Translations under genes and position numbers: made by a program
Notes under the pieces: model-generated
The model's database searches: none
Told to the model about the DNA's origin: nothing
What the model saw: only the letters and a program-made list of their open reading frames with translations
Shown: piece by piece, positions 1 through 10,102 of the stretch
How positions within the stretch are numbered: position 1 is the stretch's first letter
Layout of the letters: every line of letters begins with the position of its first letter
Assembly: GCA_036873135.1 (NCBI GenBank)
Contig: JAPTYO010000005.1
Location: 17,008,666 to 17,072,665 of the forward strand
Source: Clarkia xantiana subsp. parviflora
Lineage: Eukaryota > Streptophyta > Magnoliopsida > Myrtales > Onagraceae
Direction: 5' to 3'
Length of the DNA stretch: 64,000 nt

Positions 1-2
1 GC

Positions 3-1160
3 TCAGCTGACCTCCTAAGCCTGAGAGTGTTGGAAGAGATAGGGAAAACCAAAGCAGATATCAATCCGGTCAACTTCCCTCTAGTTGGCTTCTCAGGGGC
101 AACAAGTTACCCCCTGGGGATGATAACATTGCCAGTGACCATGGGCCAAGGATGGACCCAGCTGAAGGTAAATGTCAATTTCTTGGTGGTTGAAAGCCTG
201 GGAGCCTACAATGGGATCCTAGGAAGGACAACCATAAATCCATATGAAATAGTGTCATCCACTGTTCACCAGAAGCTGAAGTACATCACGGAGAACGGAG
301 TTGGAGAGGTCCTGGGTGATCAACGCACTGCAAGACAATGCTATGTCAATTCAATGAGACATGGATCACACAGGACAGATACAGTGGCTGTGGTCATGGC
401 AGGAGCCAACCAGGATAGAAGAAAGAGGGGAGGGAAACAAAGGCAAGGAAGGAGGAGGAGTGGAGTGACACTCCGTCTGAGCAGGCAGTTTTTTCAAACA
501 GTGCCTACAAGGAGACACAGGAGCAAGGCTGTGAAGGTGACATCCATACCTTGGCAGCCAGACACCACAATAGGGAACAGAACAAGGGACTCCATCCTAA
601 GGGGCTTTCGCTACATAGATGATATCAAGCAAATGCCGCAGGAGTCTATATCAAGTTATTTCCAGAGATTCTTTGATTATGGTGCCAACATGGGCATCAC
701 AAGGGGAGAAGCAGTCAGAGCATTCATCAGAAACATGCATCCAAGCTCATTCGAGGCCTATGGAGGGCTCTATGAGATGGTTATGACGAGCACAATGAGA
801 GAGCTCAAGGCAAAGCTGGACAGGGCATTTGAACAAGAGGCGGAACAGTTGGATGAGGTTCCAGAGAAAGGAAGAGAAGCAGACACATTGGGAGGAGGTG
901 TCAATTTCACATTCACACCCCTCACACTCAGCATAGAAGAAATTTTCCACAAGCGCCTCAAGCAAGAGCTGCCAGCATGCAGGGAGGAAGGCAAGGCCTT
1001 CCTAGGTAGAGATGCACACGGTTGGTGTGAGTACCATGGGACCTGGGGGCATCAAACCAACAACTGCATGGTGTTGAAGGTGGAAGTGGAAGAAATGATC
1101 TACAATGGAAGCTTCAAGGAGTACGTGGCAACAGACACAGTGACCACCCCATATCCTTAG
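3..1160 (+). CDS. Retropepsin-like domain followed by a gag-like domain (5' partial)
   Basis: The frame is open from base 3 to the stop at 1158-1160, about 385 residues. Residues 1-125 match the retropepsin part of gypsy elements (SADLL after the missing catalytic DGGS, then FPLVGFSG, YPLG.ITLPV, GRTTINP, STVHQK and a CYVN tail), the same blocks seen in element A at 14300-14690. A basic linker (RRKRGGKQRQGRRR) follows. The second half looks like the C-terminal half of a gag capsid: QESISSYFQRF, AFIRNMHPSSF, ELKAKLDRAF. It ends with a zinc-knuckle-like WCEYHGTWGHQTNNC and an IEEMI-type helix. In ordinary gypsy elements gag precedes protease, so this order is unusual; element I on the other strand repeats it. 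No reverse transcriptase follows. Whether the product is made is unknown. Confidence 0.75.
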   Translation, partial: SADLLSLRVLEEIGKTKADINPVNFPLVGFSGATSYPLGMITLPVTMGQGWTQLKVNVNFLVVESLGAYNGILGRTTINPYEIVSSTVHQKLKYITENGVGEVLGDQRTARQCYVNSMRHGSHRTDTVAVVMAGANQDRRKRGGKQRQGRRRSGVTLRLSRQFFQTVPTRRHRSKAVKVTSIPWQPDTTIGNRTRDSILRGFRYIDDIKQMPQESISSYFQRFFDYGANMGITRGEAVRAFIRNMHPSSFEAYGGLYEMVMTSTMRELKAKLDRAFEQEAEQLDEVPEKGREADTLGGGVNFTFTPLTLSIEEIFHKRLKQELPACREEGKAFLGRDAHGWCEYHGTWGHQTNNCMVLKVEVEEMIYNGSFKEYVATDTVTTPYP

Positions 1161-1427
1161 TTTCATATCTAGCATTTCGCATGTTTTAGCTTTACAAGCT
1201 TTTCAAAAAACAACTCTTGAGAAGGAGAACTCACGAAGTTACTCCAACTCTACAACTATCTTTGATTTCCTACAAAGGATGTCTTGGTGCACCAAGGCAT
1301 CCCGAGTGTACAAAAACATGAATGCTCCTAAGAGAGTAGTAGTTATTCAAAAGTATTTACCAGTGAATGTGATGTTACAATCACCAAGTTATCCTTACAC
1401 AGATATGACTTCAAGTCAACAACCTTC
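1161..1427. other. Non-coding spacer after the protease-gag frame
   Basis: AT-richer sequence between the stop codon and the first tandem-repeat unit. No reading frame or known motif was recognised. By position it is the start of the untranslated spacer of element J. Confidence 0.5.
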
Positions 1428-1790
1428 GACGCCCCCAAGAGCGTATCTTGAGAGTAGTCTTCGTACTACGACATTCGACGCCCCCAAGAGCGTATCTTGA
1501 GAGTAGTGTTCATACTACGACCTTCGACGCCCCCAAGAGCGTATCTTGAGAGTAGTTATTATACTACGACCTTCGACGCACCAAGAGCGTATCTTGAGAG
1601 TGGTTTCCAAAAACTACGAATTCGACGCCCCCAGGAGCGTATCTTGAGGTAGATTTGCAACCTACCAGATTCGACGCCCCCAAGAGCGTATCTTGAGGTA
1701 GAAAAAACACTACCAGTTCGACGCCCCCAAGAGCGTATCTTGAGGTAGATTTCAAACTACCAGTTCGACGCCCACCAGGAGCGTATCTTT
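1428..1790. repeat. Tandem repeat, about 8 units of ~48 bp
   Basis: Each unit carries the core TTCGACGCCCCCAAGAGCGT followed by ATCTTGAG and a short variable AT-rich part. Cores begin near 1427, 1475, 1525, 1574, 1623, 1673, 1718 and 1763. Short open frames here are shadows of the repeat. Tandem arrays in the untranslated part are known for Tat-type gypsy elements; elements F and I carry unrelated arrays at the equivalent place. Confidence 0.85.
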
Positions 1791-1985
1791 GGTCTAACCT
1801 GAGCCCTCCGGGAGCCTATCCTGCGAAACGTTAAGTGCCGTCCGAGAGCCTGTCTCGTGAGCAGATTTGACACCCGTCAAGAAGGTATCGGTGGACTAAC
1901 CTGTGCCCTCCGGGAGCCTATCCTGCGAAACGTTAAGTGCCGTCCGAGAGCCTGTCTCGTGAACAGATTTCGACGCCCACCAAGA
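1790..1985. repeat. Two ~100-bp direct repeat units in the element J spacer
   Basis: The block GCCCTCCGGGAGCCTATCCT ... GTCTCGTGA occurs twice, near 1803 and 1907, almost unchanged. It directly follows the 48-bp array and is bounded by another TTCGACGCCCACCA core near 1968. Confidence 0.75.
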
Positions 1986-2456
1986 GCGTATCTTTGGTCT
2001 AACAGTACAACGTATACCGTGTAAGGGGTATCAGAAGAGATCATCACATCATGTTTAGAAGGATACCATGCTTAGAAGGATACCATGCTCAGAAGGATAC
2101 CATGAGAAAGAAATTTCTAAGTAAAGTAATGTGAAGAACAAGTAATGTTTTTTCTTTATGAAATGACAGGTATGACATGAAGGAAACCACGAAAGAAGGA
2201 TAAGTAAAGGAAATATACCAAGGGAAGGGTCCATACCCAAAGAGCCATACACAAGGCATAGGGAAGCATCATGAGAAGAGATATATACAAAAGCATGAGA
2301 AGCACTAATATAAAGGCAAACGAACCACGTAGTCAACAACACAATGCGGCAAAGGAAAGTAACAACAAACACCACCACAATCTCAAAAAACACTCAACCC
2401 GTACGAGGGGAGAAGGAGTGTAGTTATATATACAAGGATAGTATGAGATAAACAAG
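1986..2456. other. Non-coding spacer downstream of the antisense gene
   Basis: Purine-rich sequence with three short repeats of AAGGATACCATG near 2060-2105. It lies between the tandem array and the stop codon of the antisense gene, so for that gene it would be the 3' untranslated region. No coding potential was recognised. Confidence 0.5.
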
Positions 2457-5028
2457 TCAGTCAGAACCTTTGGGGGAGTCACCCTCACCCCCTGAAGCTG
2501 AACCTCCAGCGGAAATAGATGAGGAAGAGGAGTCTGAGGTACCAATCTCGACAGGTGTAGCATCCACCTGGGCTGGGGCAGCCTCGTCTGCAACAGCAGC
2601 CTGACCCATCAGAACAGTCGCGTAGCCAGTGGCATATGGCCCAAAGTCACCAAGGTCACCAAACGGGAACTGAGGATCAATCCGGTATATGTGATCAACC
2701 AGATACTCACCGAACTGGTTCATCTCCTGAGTGAGACGCGTGCTATAATCGGCGGTGAAGGCAGAGGAGGCCTTGTACTCAGATACCGCGACAGCCCTCT
2801 CCTCCGCCCGACACTTGGTCTCCAACCTTCGCAGCTCCTCAGAATGAAGCGACGCAGCAACCTCAGCTTCCCGACGCAAACTGCCCACAGTGGCTTCAAG
2901 CAAGGACACCTGGCCCTGGAGCTCCTGCAACCTCAAATCAGATATACGCGCCTTCTCAGCAGCAGTGGCGACCTCCGCCTTGAGAGAGACCTGGCTGTCC
3001 TCAAGGGTCTTCCTCTCGTCAGATAACTCGAGCACGAGCGAGGACATGTTCACCATGTCAGACATACCCTAACAATACAAACAAGGGATGAATAACCGAA
3101 AGATAGCCATTATGAAAGTAATGAAAGGAAAGCAAGGAACAACTCACAGGTGCATAACGAGAGAGTACCCCCTGAACAAAGCGCCGAGTCTCCCCAGGAG
3201 ACTTGGGCGGAGCAACACGATCGCCAGGGGGGATGGCGCCGCGGAGTACGCGGACGCCAACCTCAGGAGTCCGCAAAGAGGAGGTGCTATCGAGGTGGAA
3301 CTCCTTCAGACCAGCGAAGGGAGTCCACTCAGACCCAATAACATCTTCATCAGTGAGCCATGCGAAATCCTTCCGACTTAAAGTCGGAGGCCCACCTACA
3401 CAAGCAAAGCAAGTCAAAGGATAATATAAACATAGAAGGATCAGCAGTAAGGTAGACATCATACCTGAGGACCGTGCCCTCGGCTGGGGGGCAGGGGAAC
3501 CACCACCAGCAGGTCGCTTCCCTTTGTCAGCCAGGGAAGGCACCTCTTCGACCACCATCTCCTTATCACGAGATAGGGTCGGAGGACGAGCAGTAGGCGA
3601 AGCAGGATCCACAGCCTTCTTTCTCTTAGCAGCCGAGGCCCCGGCCTCAGAATCAGATCTCCGCGGCTTGGACTTTGAAGGTCCAGAATCTCTGCCAACG
3701 GAGACGACCCTCTCAGTCACCAAGGGGGAGCGCCCTAGTAAGGTAAGAAAAACAAGATAAGGAAAACATAGGTTATACCATAAAGAAGCAAATAGGAGAA
3801 AGCATACCAGAGGCCCCAGCCTTCTTCCAATGCAGGGGAGATTTCTTCGAAGCAGAACTAGAAGGAGCCTTCCTCTTGCTCAGATCAACAGGGGCTCCCT
3901 GCACGTTATAGGTTTTTCCATGAAACCAACCTACAAAGGAAGAGCAGAAGGTAAATAAAGATGGAAAGACCAAGTGACATACCGAACCCCCGGAGTCAGG
4001 AGTCAGACTGATCCCGGCCTCGTAAAGATCCGTCTCAGTCACTAAGGACACGGGACAGTAAGACCGGGTCCTGTTGCTCTCGTGAATGATCTTCATAGTC
4101 TTCAAATCAACCGAAGAAAACTCTCCAAAAGCAGGCCAACCATCGGACCGATCCTCATTCAAGACCGACCAAGTGACGTACCGGTCCGTAATGAAGAAGT
4201 AATGCTTAGCCCAGTGACTGGCCGAATTGTCAATCTGGGTCACGAAACGGAGGGAGGTATCCCACTCGACCCCACTCAACCCGAAATCAGAGAATCGGGG
4301 ATCTTTGAAAGTCGGATGGCGAGTTACGAAACTCGCAAACCCCACCCTCGTCCGGTACTGAAACCGATAGAAGCATCGGAATAGAACGAGAGAGTACTTC
4401 CAGGAGTACCAATGGCACAATACCCGGAAGCCCACCCAGACACGGAGGGCACTGGGGGCAAGGTTCACAGGAGAAATCCTGAAAAACCTGCTCAACTCTA
4501 TAAGCTCGTCACAGTAAGGCAGTCTCAGCCCGAATCGGATCTGGGAAGGGTATACGGCGACCGTCCCTATGGGAGGCTCCGTCACCGTCGCTCGAGTGTT
4601 CCCCAAGGAGGGGAGAAAAGGATACAGAGGCTCATCTAGGGGACAGATACCTCCTAGGGTGACATGTTCGTTGTAATCGGACCTAGTGAGAAGGTTCTCT
4701 GACAGGATAGCGAGACCTAAGGCAAGGGTAGCAGCAAACCCCAAAGCACGAATCAAATTTCGACTAACACCCCAATGAAGGTCACGGTACTAAGCTAGCA
4801 ATAGAAAAGGAAGTAACGCGACCGAAAAAGAAGAGAAAAAGGAACTCACTCATCCTTCGGAGAATACGGCGTCTCTGAAGAGTCTGCGTACGTGGACACC
4901 ACCAGGAGTATAGTACCTACCACGACACGACAAATATCAAGATAAGGAAAATTTCCGAAGAATCGGAAATACTCCGACACCCGACCAACGACAACAATCA
5001 AAGATCCAAAGACACCCAGCAAAGATAG
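2457..5028 (-). CDS. Spliced antisense gene of element J: putative gypsy-type transposon domain plus coiled coil
   Basis: Read on the minus strand this is a multi-exon gene. Exon limits I can place: open frame 5028-4850, 4763-3808, 3734-3465, 3395-3148, 3068-2457 (stop TGA). The three introns at 3807-3735, 3464-3396 and 3147-3069 are 73, 69 and 79 nt, start GTATG or GTGAG, end TAG, and join in frame. The first intron (4849-4764) fits GTGAGT...TTAG. A further short intron near 4002-3945 is uncertain. The 4763-3808 exon has the conserved pattern of Pfam 'putative gypsy type transposon' (PF04195) proteins: PSQIRFGLRLPYC, then SALRVWVGFRVLC, FRCFYR, HYFFI. The next exon is basic and Ser-rich (nuclear-targeting type, KPRR/KRKK). 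The last exon is a coiled coil (about residues ELSDERKT to EERAVAV) with an acidic-Ser tail. I found no ATG for the first exon, so the start is unresolved. Tat-lineage elements are known to carry extra, sometimes antisense, ORFs of unknown function. Confidence 0.65.
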
Positions 5029-6410
5029 TCAACACGAGCCAAGAACGCCACAACAACCAAGTCAAATAATTTTATCCGAGCCTAAGGTCGGGTTTTGGAA
5101 AAAATTACCATTATACCCTCCAACAAAGATTAACACACCAACGACGGCACGACATCAAATTCAAGACCGGGATAACCCAATCGGACAAGAAACCATATCC
5201 GGACGACCGGCAAACATTTTTCCCAAAATCCACAACTACCAACGGCTATCTACGGCAATCCCACATTTAATTAAATTTCGGCAATCAAGCATCGGCAATC
5301 AAATATCAACGATTCAAAAATCGACGTTTTACGCGGTAATGGAAAGGAAAAGAGCGGACCTTCGGAAAACCCGACCCGATATGGTAAACGGGTCCGGATT
5401 TCGAATTTGAAGACGCCCGAAAATCAGTCCCTCGCCGGAATTTGGGTCTTGCCGTCGCCGGAGGTGATCTCGCCCGCCTCACCGTTGCCGGAGAGCCCTG
5501 CACGTCCCGCCGGAATCGTCCCCCTCCGCCGTCGATGGCCCTCGATGGACCAGCAGCCGTTCCCGCCGACGACGACCTCGCCGTCACCTCGCCGTCTCCC
5601 TGCGTCGCTGGTGGTTGGGTTGCCGTCCCAGCCAGCTGCCGCCTCCACACCGCCGCACCGAGCTATCGACCCGCTAGCCGGCTCCGTCCGTGCTGGTGGT
5701 TCCCTCCCACCGGAATTGCTGGTCGGATTTTTGCCTCTTGGTGGAAATTCCGGCCGGCCCTTACCTTGGGGGTGCTCTCCAACCTTTCTTGCTCTCCAAG
5801 GGTAAGTGAAGAAGAAAGATGGTGGCTAGGGTGACTCTTGGAGGTATTTTTCTAACTCTCCTCTTTTATGTTAAAAGGATGATAGGGTTTTTTAGGGGGT
5901 TTTAATCACCACCATCCATCTTGCCTTAAATAAAATCTAAGGGCCAAGGAAAAACCATTATTTTTATCCCTTTCACCTATAGCTAAGTATATTCCCATAC
6001 TTAGAAGAATTGTCAAGATAGTTTTATTTTTGAACATTCCATACTTAGGAAAAATTTTGGCCAAAATTAAAATCTCTCCTCATTTAGATGGAATCCCGGC
6101 ACGAAATTGAAGCGTAAGTCATTTAGTTGCATTCGTATCACACCCCTGTGCAAGTTTGTGTTTTCTGAGTATGCACCTGTAGCAGAGATAAGTTTATTAC
6201 TCCCACCTCAGACGGACGCGTGCCTAGGCACACGTCCGTGCTACTCTGACGTTTACAATTCCTCTATCTCATTAGACAGGGGGGCAGAGTCAGAGGCACG
6301 TATCCATGAGTAGGCAAGCATTCAGACAAAGAAGGTAAAACCCCGGTTTCAAATTGCGCGTGTCATACCATCCTAAAATAGAGTCAATCAAGGGTTAGGC
6401 CATTGGTTGA
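5029..6410. other. Non-coding stretch upstream of the antisense gene, with a GC-rich core
   Basis: About 5400-5820 is strongly GC-rich (CGCCGTCGCCGGAGG-type sequence) and open in several frames on both strands, which is what base composition alone would give. No domain is recognisable in any frame. Flanks are AT-rich. It lies where the promoter and 5' leader of the minus-strand antisense gene should be, and between that gene and the 3' LTR. It could also be captured host DNA. Confidence 0.45.
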
Positions 6411-6420
6411 CTCGGGGGCA
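6411..6420 (+). other. Polypurine-tract-like sequence before the 3' LTR
   Basis: CTCGGGGGCA lies directly before the TG that starts the LTR. Plus-strand priming sites of LTR retrotransposons sit exactly there. The tract is short and not fully purine. Confidence 0.5.
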
Positions 6421-7321
6421 TGTGATGGATATACGCCCAATTTGAACCCGTTGACTTCCAAACCGTTGTATTTTTATCGTCCCATTTATGATTGCAAATC
6501 GAAACTTCAACCCGGACACTTCGCGAGAACATCGACGGCTCGGACGGGGCCGAAGCGCCCGTCCGGCAAGGACAAACTCACCTAGGTGAGGTCGGGTGGC
6601 CACACCCGACCTCCCCTAGGGGAGATCGGGTCAGCCGACCCGATCTCCCTTAGGGGAGATCGGGTGGACCAACCCGATCTCTCCTAGGAGAGATCGGGTC
6701 GGCCAACCCGATCTCTCCTAGGAGAGATCGGGTCGGCCAACCCGATCCCTCCTAGGAGGGATGGGGTTGGCCAACCCCACCCTCCCTAGGAGGGGTTGGG
6801 TGCCCTCACCCAACCCCTACCCTTGGGGGTCGGATTCCTCCCCCCCAAGGGCCCCGACACCACCCTCGGACTCCCATGCTCGGTCCACTCCGCCTACCTC
6901 CTCCGAATCCTAAGGTCTTAATTATGTGCTTAAGGGTTAATTAATTGTGTTTAAAGGCTAACGATGTCATTAAGCCACCTTAATGACACCGTTGCCTATA
7001 AATACCCCACCTTCACAACTCATTTGAACATCTTGGCCATTTGGACATTTTAGCTCTGACATCTCTCTAGCTTTATCTCTCTAGAAAAGTACTGACTTAG
7101 GCATCGGAGAGGGTTCACCAGGCACCACCCCCCCCTCCTCCGTGTCTGGTATTGCCCCTTCTGCAGGATAGAAGGAGAGAAGAAGCAAAGGAAGGAAGGA
7201 AGGAAGGAAAGAAGAAGATAGGCTAAGGCAGAGCAACTCAGAAATACCGGATCACACACATCCCTCGTAAGGAGTGAGATCAAAGCCGACCCCCCGTTGA
7301 CCTAGATCTCATAACTTAACA
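6421..7321 (+). repeat. 3' LTR of gypsy element J (901 bp)
   Basis: Starts TGTGATGGATATACG and ends CATAACTTAACA. A TATA box (TATAAATA) is at 6997-7004. Downstream is a GCATCGGAGAGGG block followed by a CTTCTGCAGGA block; both also occur near the 3' ends of the LTRs of element A and of the 60.6-63.1-kb elements, which marks a common Tat-type LTR layout. A short (GAAG)n run is at 7185-7215. The first half contains the palindrome array annotated separately. The next five bases, GGAGC, would be the right target duplication; the left copy is outside the window. Confidence 0.75.
6580..6850. repeat. Tandem array of alternating palindromes in the J LTR
   Basis: Units of about 45 bp alternate two palindromic centres: CTCCTAGGAG and a GGCC-type centre flanked by GATCGGGT / ACCCGATC. 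At least five successive units can be read from 6585 to about 6830, drifting from CCTAGG-GATCGGGT to AGGAGGGGTTGGGT. Each junction can pair with its neighbour, so a large cruciform or multi-hairpin RNA is possible. Confidence 0.85.
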
Positions 7322-7438
7322 GGAGCAATGTTCAGACTCAAGATAGGATTAATGAGCCTAGACGAAGTCGAAGGCATCGAACTTCTCCCAAGAAGTATCC
7401 CATCAAGAAGGGTGAAATATTTACCCTAACTTCTGTTG

Positions 7439-9038
7439 ACGAACCAGTGACGGTTCAACAAGCGTTGAAAGGACATCAAGCGAAGGAATTGAGGAAATTT
7501 GAAGAAGAGATCGCCTCAATGAAAGCCAATTCTATGTGGTCTTTAGTTGATTTACCTGCTAACCGCAGGACCATAGGAGCGAAGTAGGTTCTGAAACTGA
7601 AACTCACTGCTGATGGAAATGTCGAGCGATACAAAGCTCGACTAGTTACGAAAGGATACACCCAGCTTCACGGAGTGGAATTTGATGAGACTTACCGACT
7701 GTGAGGTACACCACAGTCAGGGAAATCCTAGCCCTGGTCGTAAGCCTCGATTTAGAGCAGCACCACATAGATGTTAAGACCGCATTCCTCCACGGAAACC
7801 AAGAGGAGAAGATTTACATGGAGCAACCGGAGGGTTTCATTACTCCTGGTAACGAACGTAAAGTTTGTAAACTACAAAGATACATTTACGATCTCAAACA
7901 ATCGTCTAGGCAATGGTACCGCAGGTTCCACGAGGAAATTGTTAGAATCGGATTAGTGAATCTCCACGAGGATCCATGCTTGTATACAAAGATCTCTGGG
8001 TTTAAGTATGTCATCTTAACTTTGTACGTGGATTACATACTCATTGCTGCGAACGATGTGAGTTTTATGCATTAATGAAAGTCCTGGTTGGCATTTGTAT
8101 TTGAGATCAAAGACCTAGAGAGGCTACGTACATATTGGGCATTAAAATTGCTAGAGATCATGCCATCCGGAGGTTATGCCTATCTCAAAGAGCTTACATG
8201 AACAAACTGTCGAAAAGGTTTAGATTACAGGATGCCAAACCCGTGGAAACGCCGATAGTACTCGGGTGCGCGTTGTCAAAGCGCGATGGCCCGAAGAACC
8301 AGCAAGAGCATGAACAGATGAGGAGTGCATAGTATTTAAGCATGGTTGGGAGTCTCATGTACCCCATGCTTTGTACTCGGTCGGACCTCTGTTACATTGT
8401 GGGCCTAGTAACAAGATTCCAATCAGACCCTGGCTATCAACATTTAAAAGCTGTAAAGCGGATCATACGATATCTGAAAGGTACTGCCGACTACGTACTG
8501 TGCTATGAGGGCAAGATGTTAGAATAGACTGAATTCAGTGACGCCGACCATGGTGGCGATCCAGACGATCGTAAGTCCACCACAGGAGGAGTGTTTCTCC
8601 TTGCTGATGCCGCCATTTCATGGACGAGCAAGAAGCAATCTTGTTTCACGCTGTCAACGATGGAATTAAAATTCGTTGCTCTCTCCAAAAAATGCACAGA
8701 AAGCGGTCTGGCTGAAAAGGCTTCTTACTGCGTTGCTTGATGGCGATGTCGGGAGTAAATCTGTGAAGGTGTTCTCCGATAGTCAGGCAGCGATTACGGC
8801 AGTAGAGAATCTGAAGTACCATAGTAAGACTAAGCACGTTGATGTAAAATATAATTATGCTAAATCTATGGTAGAAGATAATATAATCACTTTAGAATAC
8901 TCGCTCACTGATGATATGGTGGCGGACCCACTAATTAAACCATTACATAGAGAGAAATTGAAAAGCATGTTAAACTGCTTGGATTGGGTAGGGTTTAAAT
9001 GTGGGCAAGTATCTGTGATAACAATTTTGATAAACTGA
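7439..9038 (+). pseudogene. Decayed copia reverse transcriptase and RNase H (element C)
   Basis: Blocks in order: EEIASMKANSMWSLVDLP, YKARLVTKGYTQ, DVKTAFLHGN, YMEQPEGFI, LKQSSRQWYRRF, LYVDYILIAANDVS, LGIKIARD, MVGSLMYPMLCTRSDLCY, IRYLKGTADY, DADHGGDPDDRKSTTGG and DSQAAI, which is the copia RT then RNase H order. The family catalytic YVDD reads YVDY here. A TAG at 7586-7588 replaces the expected Trp before VLKLK. A short deletion near 7697 removes the SPIV part of the TYSPIV block. Further frame changes occur near 8070-8130 and 8690, and stops near 8331 and 8525. The product cannot be active. Confidence 0.9.
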
Positions 9039-10102
9039 AAGTTACATTTTGATAAATAAGAGAATTTCAATTTTATGATTCATCGACGTCATAATGTTTG
9101 ATTACATCGGATTTTACGGTCTATAAACTAAGTCGTAGGAGGACGCAATCATCTGCATAAATTATGTCGAATGTGAGCCTTGCCTTGTCACACGGGCACG
9201 GTCATCTTGTAGGAGTGGAACACCTCTGCCGAAGCAAGATTGGCTAAGAAACAGTTGGGAAACTTGGTTATGCAAAACGATCATTTCGTTTCGGAGTAAC
9301 ACGATATGATCTTCGTTTTGCACTTCTTTGGTGATGAACTATGTTCGTCATTAACCACATTCTTGGCCAGATGAAATTCTGCGATACCATCATTGACATA
9401 TCCCACACCTGACGATGTTCTGTTATACTATCGACGCCTGCTTCATACTACGCGTACCACGTTCGACCACGGGGTTATGCTCGGTTTTTCTAGATAGAAT
9501 CCACGCGATTCGGACAGGCAAAAAATTCTTCACCTTGAGCGTGTGATTGATCCCGGGAGCCTTATGAAGAGGCACTCTATGTATCCTTATGGACTCGGAA
9601 CTCATACATAAGGTCAGGCTCATGTTCACTTCCCGGCGTATGAGCGCAGTGCTGAAGACAAAAGCCAAGTTACCACGTCTTTGGAAACCGGTTGAGTTTG
9701 ACTAAGGGTATGAGAAATGGGGATGGTCAAGTTCACCTGTAATTCACCGACTCTTGTATTCACTAGGTGGTCACCAACCGGATATTAGTTGAAGGTTGTG
9801 AATACTTGTGTGGATGCCCTGGAGAAGTATTCCTATGTGGAAACTGGGCAATTTGAGAATTAACAGTTGACCTAGGATACAACGCGTTACAAATTGGTGT
9901 TTTCAACAGGTTGATTTAAGATAGGGAATAGACGTTCTGCGGGCGCTACAACACTCCTAACAGATGAGTAGCACGATGCCCGTCGTATCCGTCGGTCGCA
10001 CGGAAAATCTCGTATGAACTATTCGGAAGCAGGGATAGGATCAGATGAGTGAAATGTTTATTTGATTTGGAGAACAATAGATTAATAGGCACCGTCCATT
10101 CT
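9039..10102 (+). other. Untranslated region between pol and 3' LTR of copia C
   Basis: No reading frame of interest. It is recognisable because the same sequence occurs after the pol region of elements D (41642-42111) and E2 (57790-58853), and inverted in B (10619-11156). Shared blocks include GTGAATACTTGT, AGTATTCCTATGTGG and AGTAGCACGATGCCCGTCGT. Confidence 0.7.

Larger units (their letters stand above)
1..7321 (+). mobile_element. Non-autonomous Ty3/gypsy (Tat-type) element 'J', 3' part
   Basis: The element enters from the left edge of the window. In order it holds a protease/gag reading frame, a tandem-repeat spacer, a multi-exon antisense gene, a GC-rich non-coding stretch, a purine-rich tract and a 901-bp 3' LTR. 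No reverse transcriptase, RNase H or integrase is visible, so it would need enzymes supplied in trans. The sequence directly after the LTR is copia linker sequence (element C), so J probably inserted into that copia element; the matching left flank and 5' LTR lie outside the window. The Tat-type assignment rests on gag/protease similarity to element A and on the antisense ORF, a feature known from Tat-lineage elements. The boundary at 7321 is set by the TG...CA rule and by resumption of copia homology. Confidence 0.8.

Noticed and set aside
5306..5834. Several open frames of 70-130 codons on both strands
   Set aside because: Overlapping frames on both strands in a GC-rich block reflect base composition. 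No domain, no start context and no similarity between copies could be seen.
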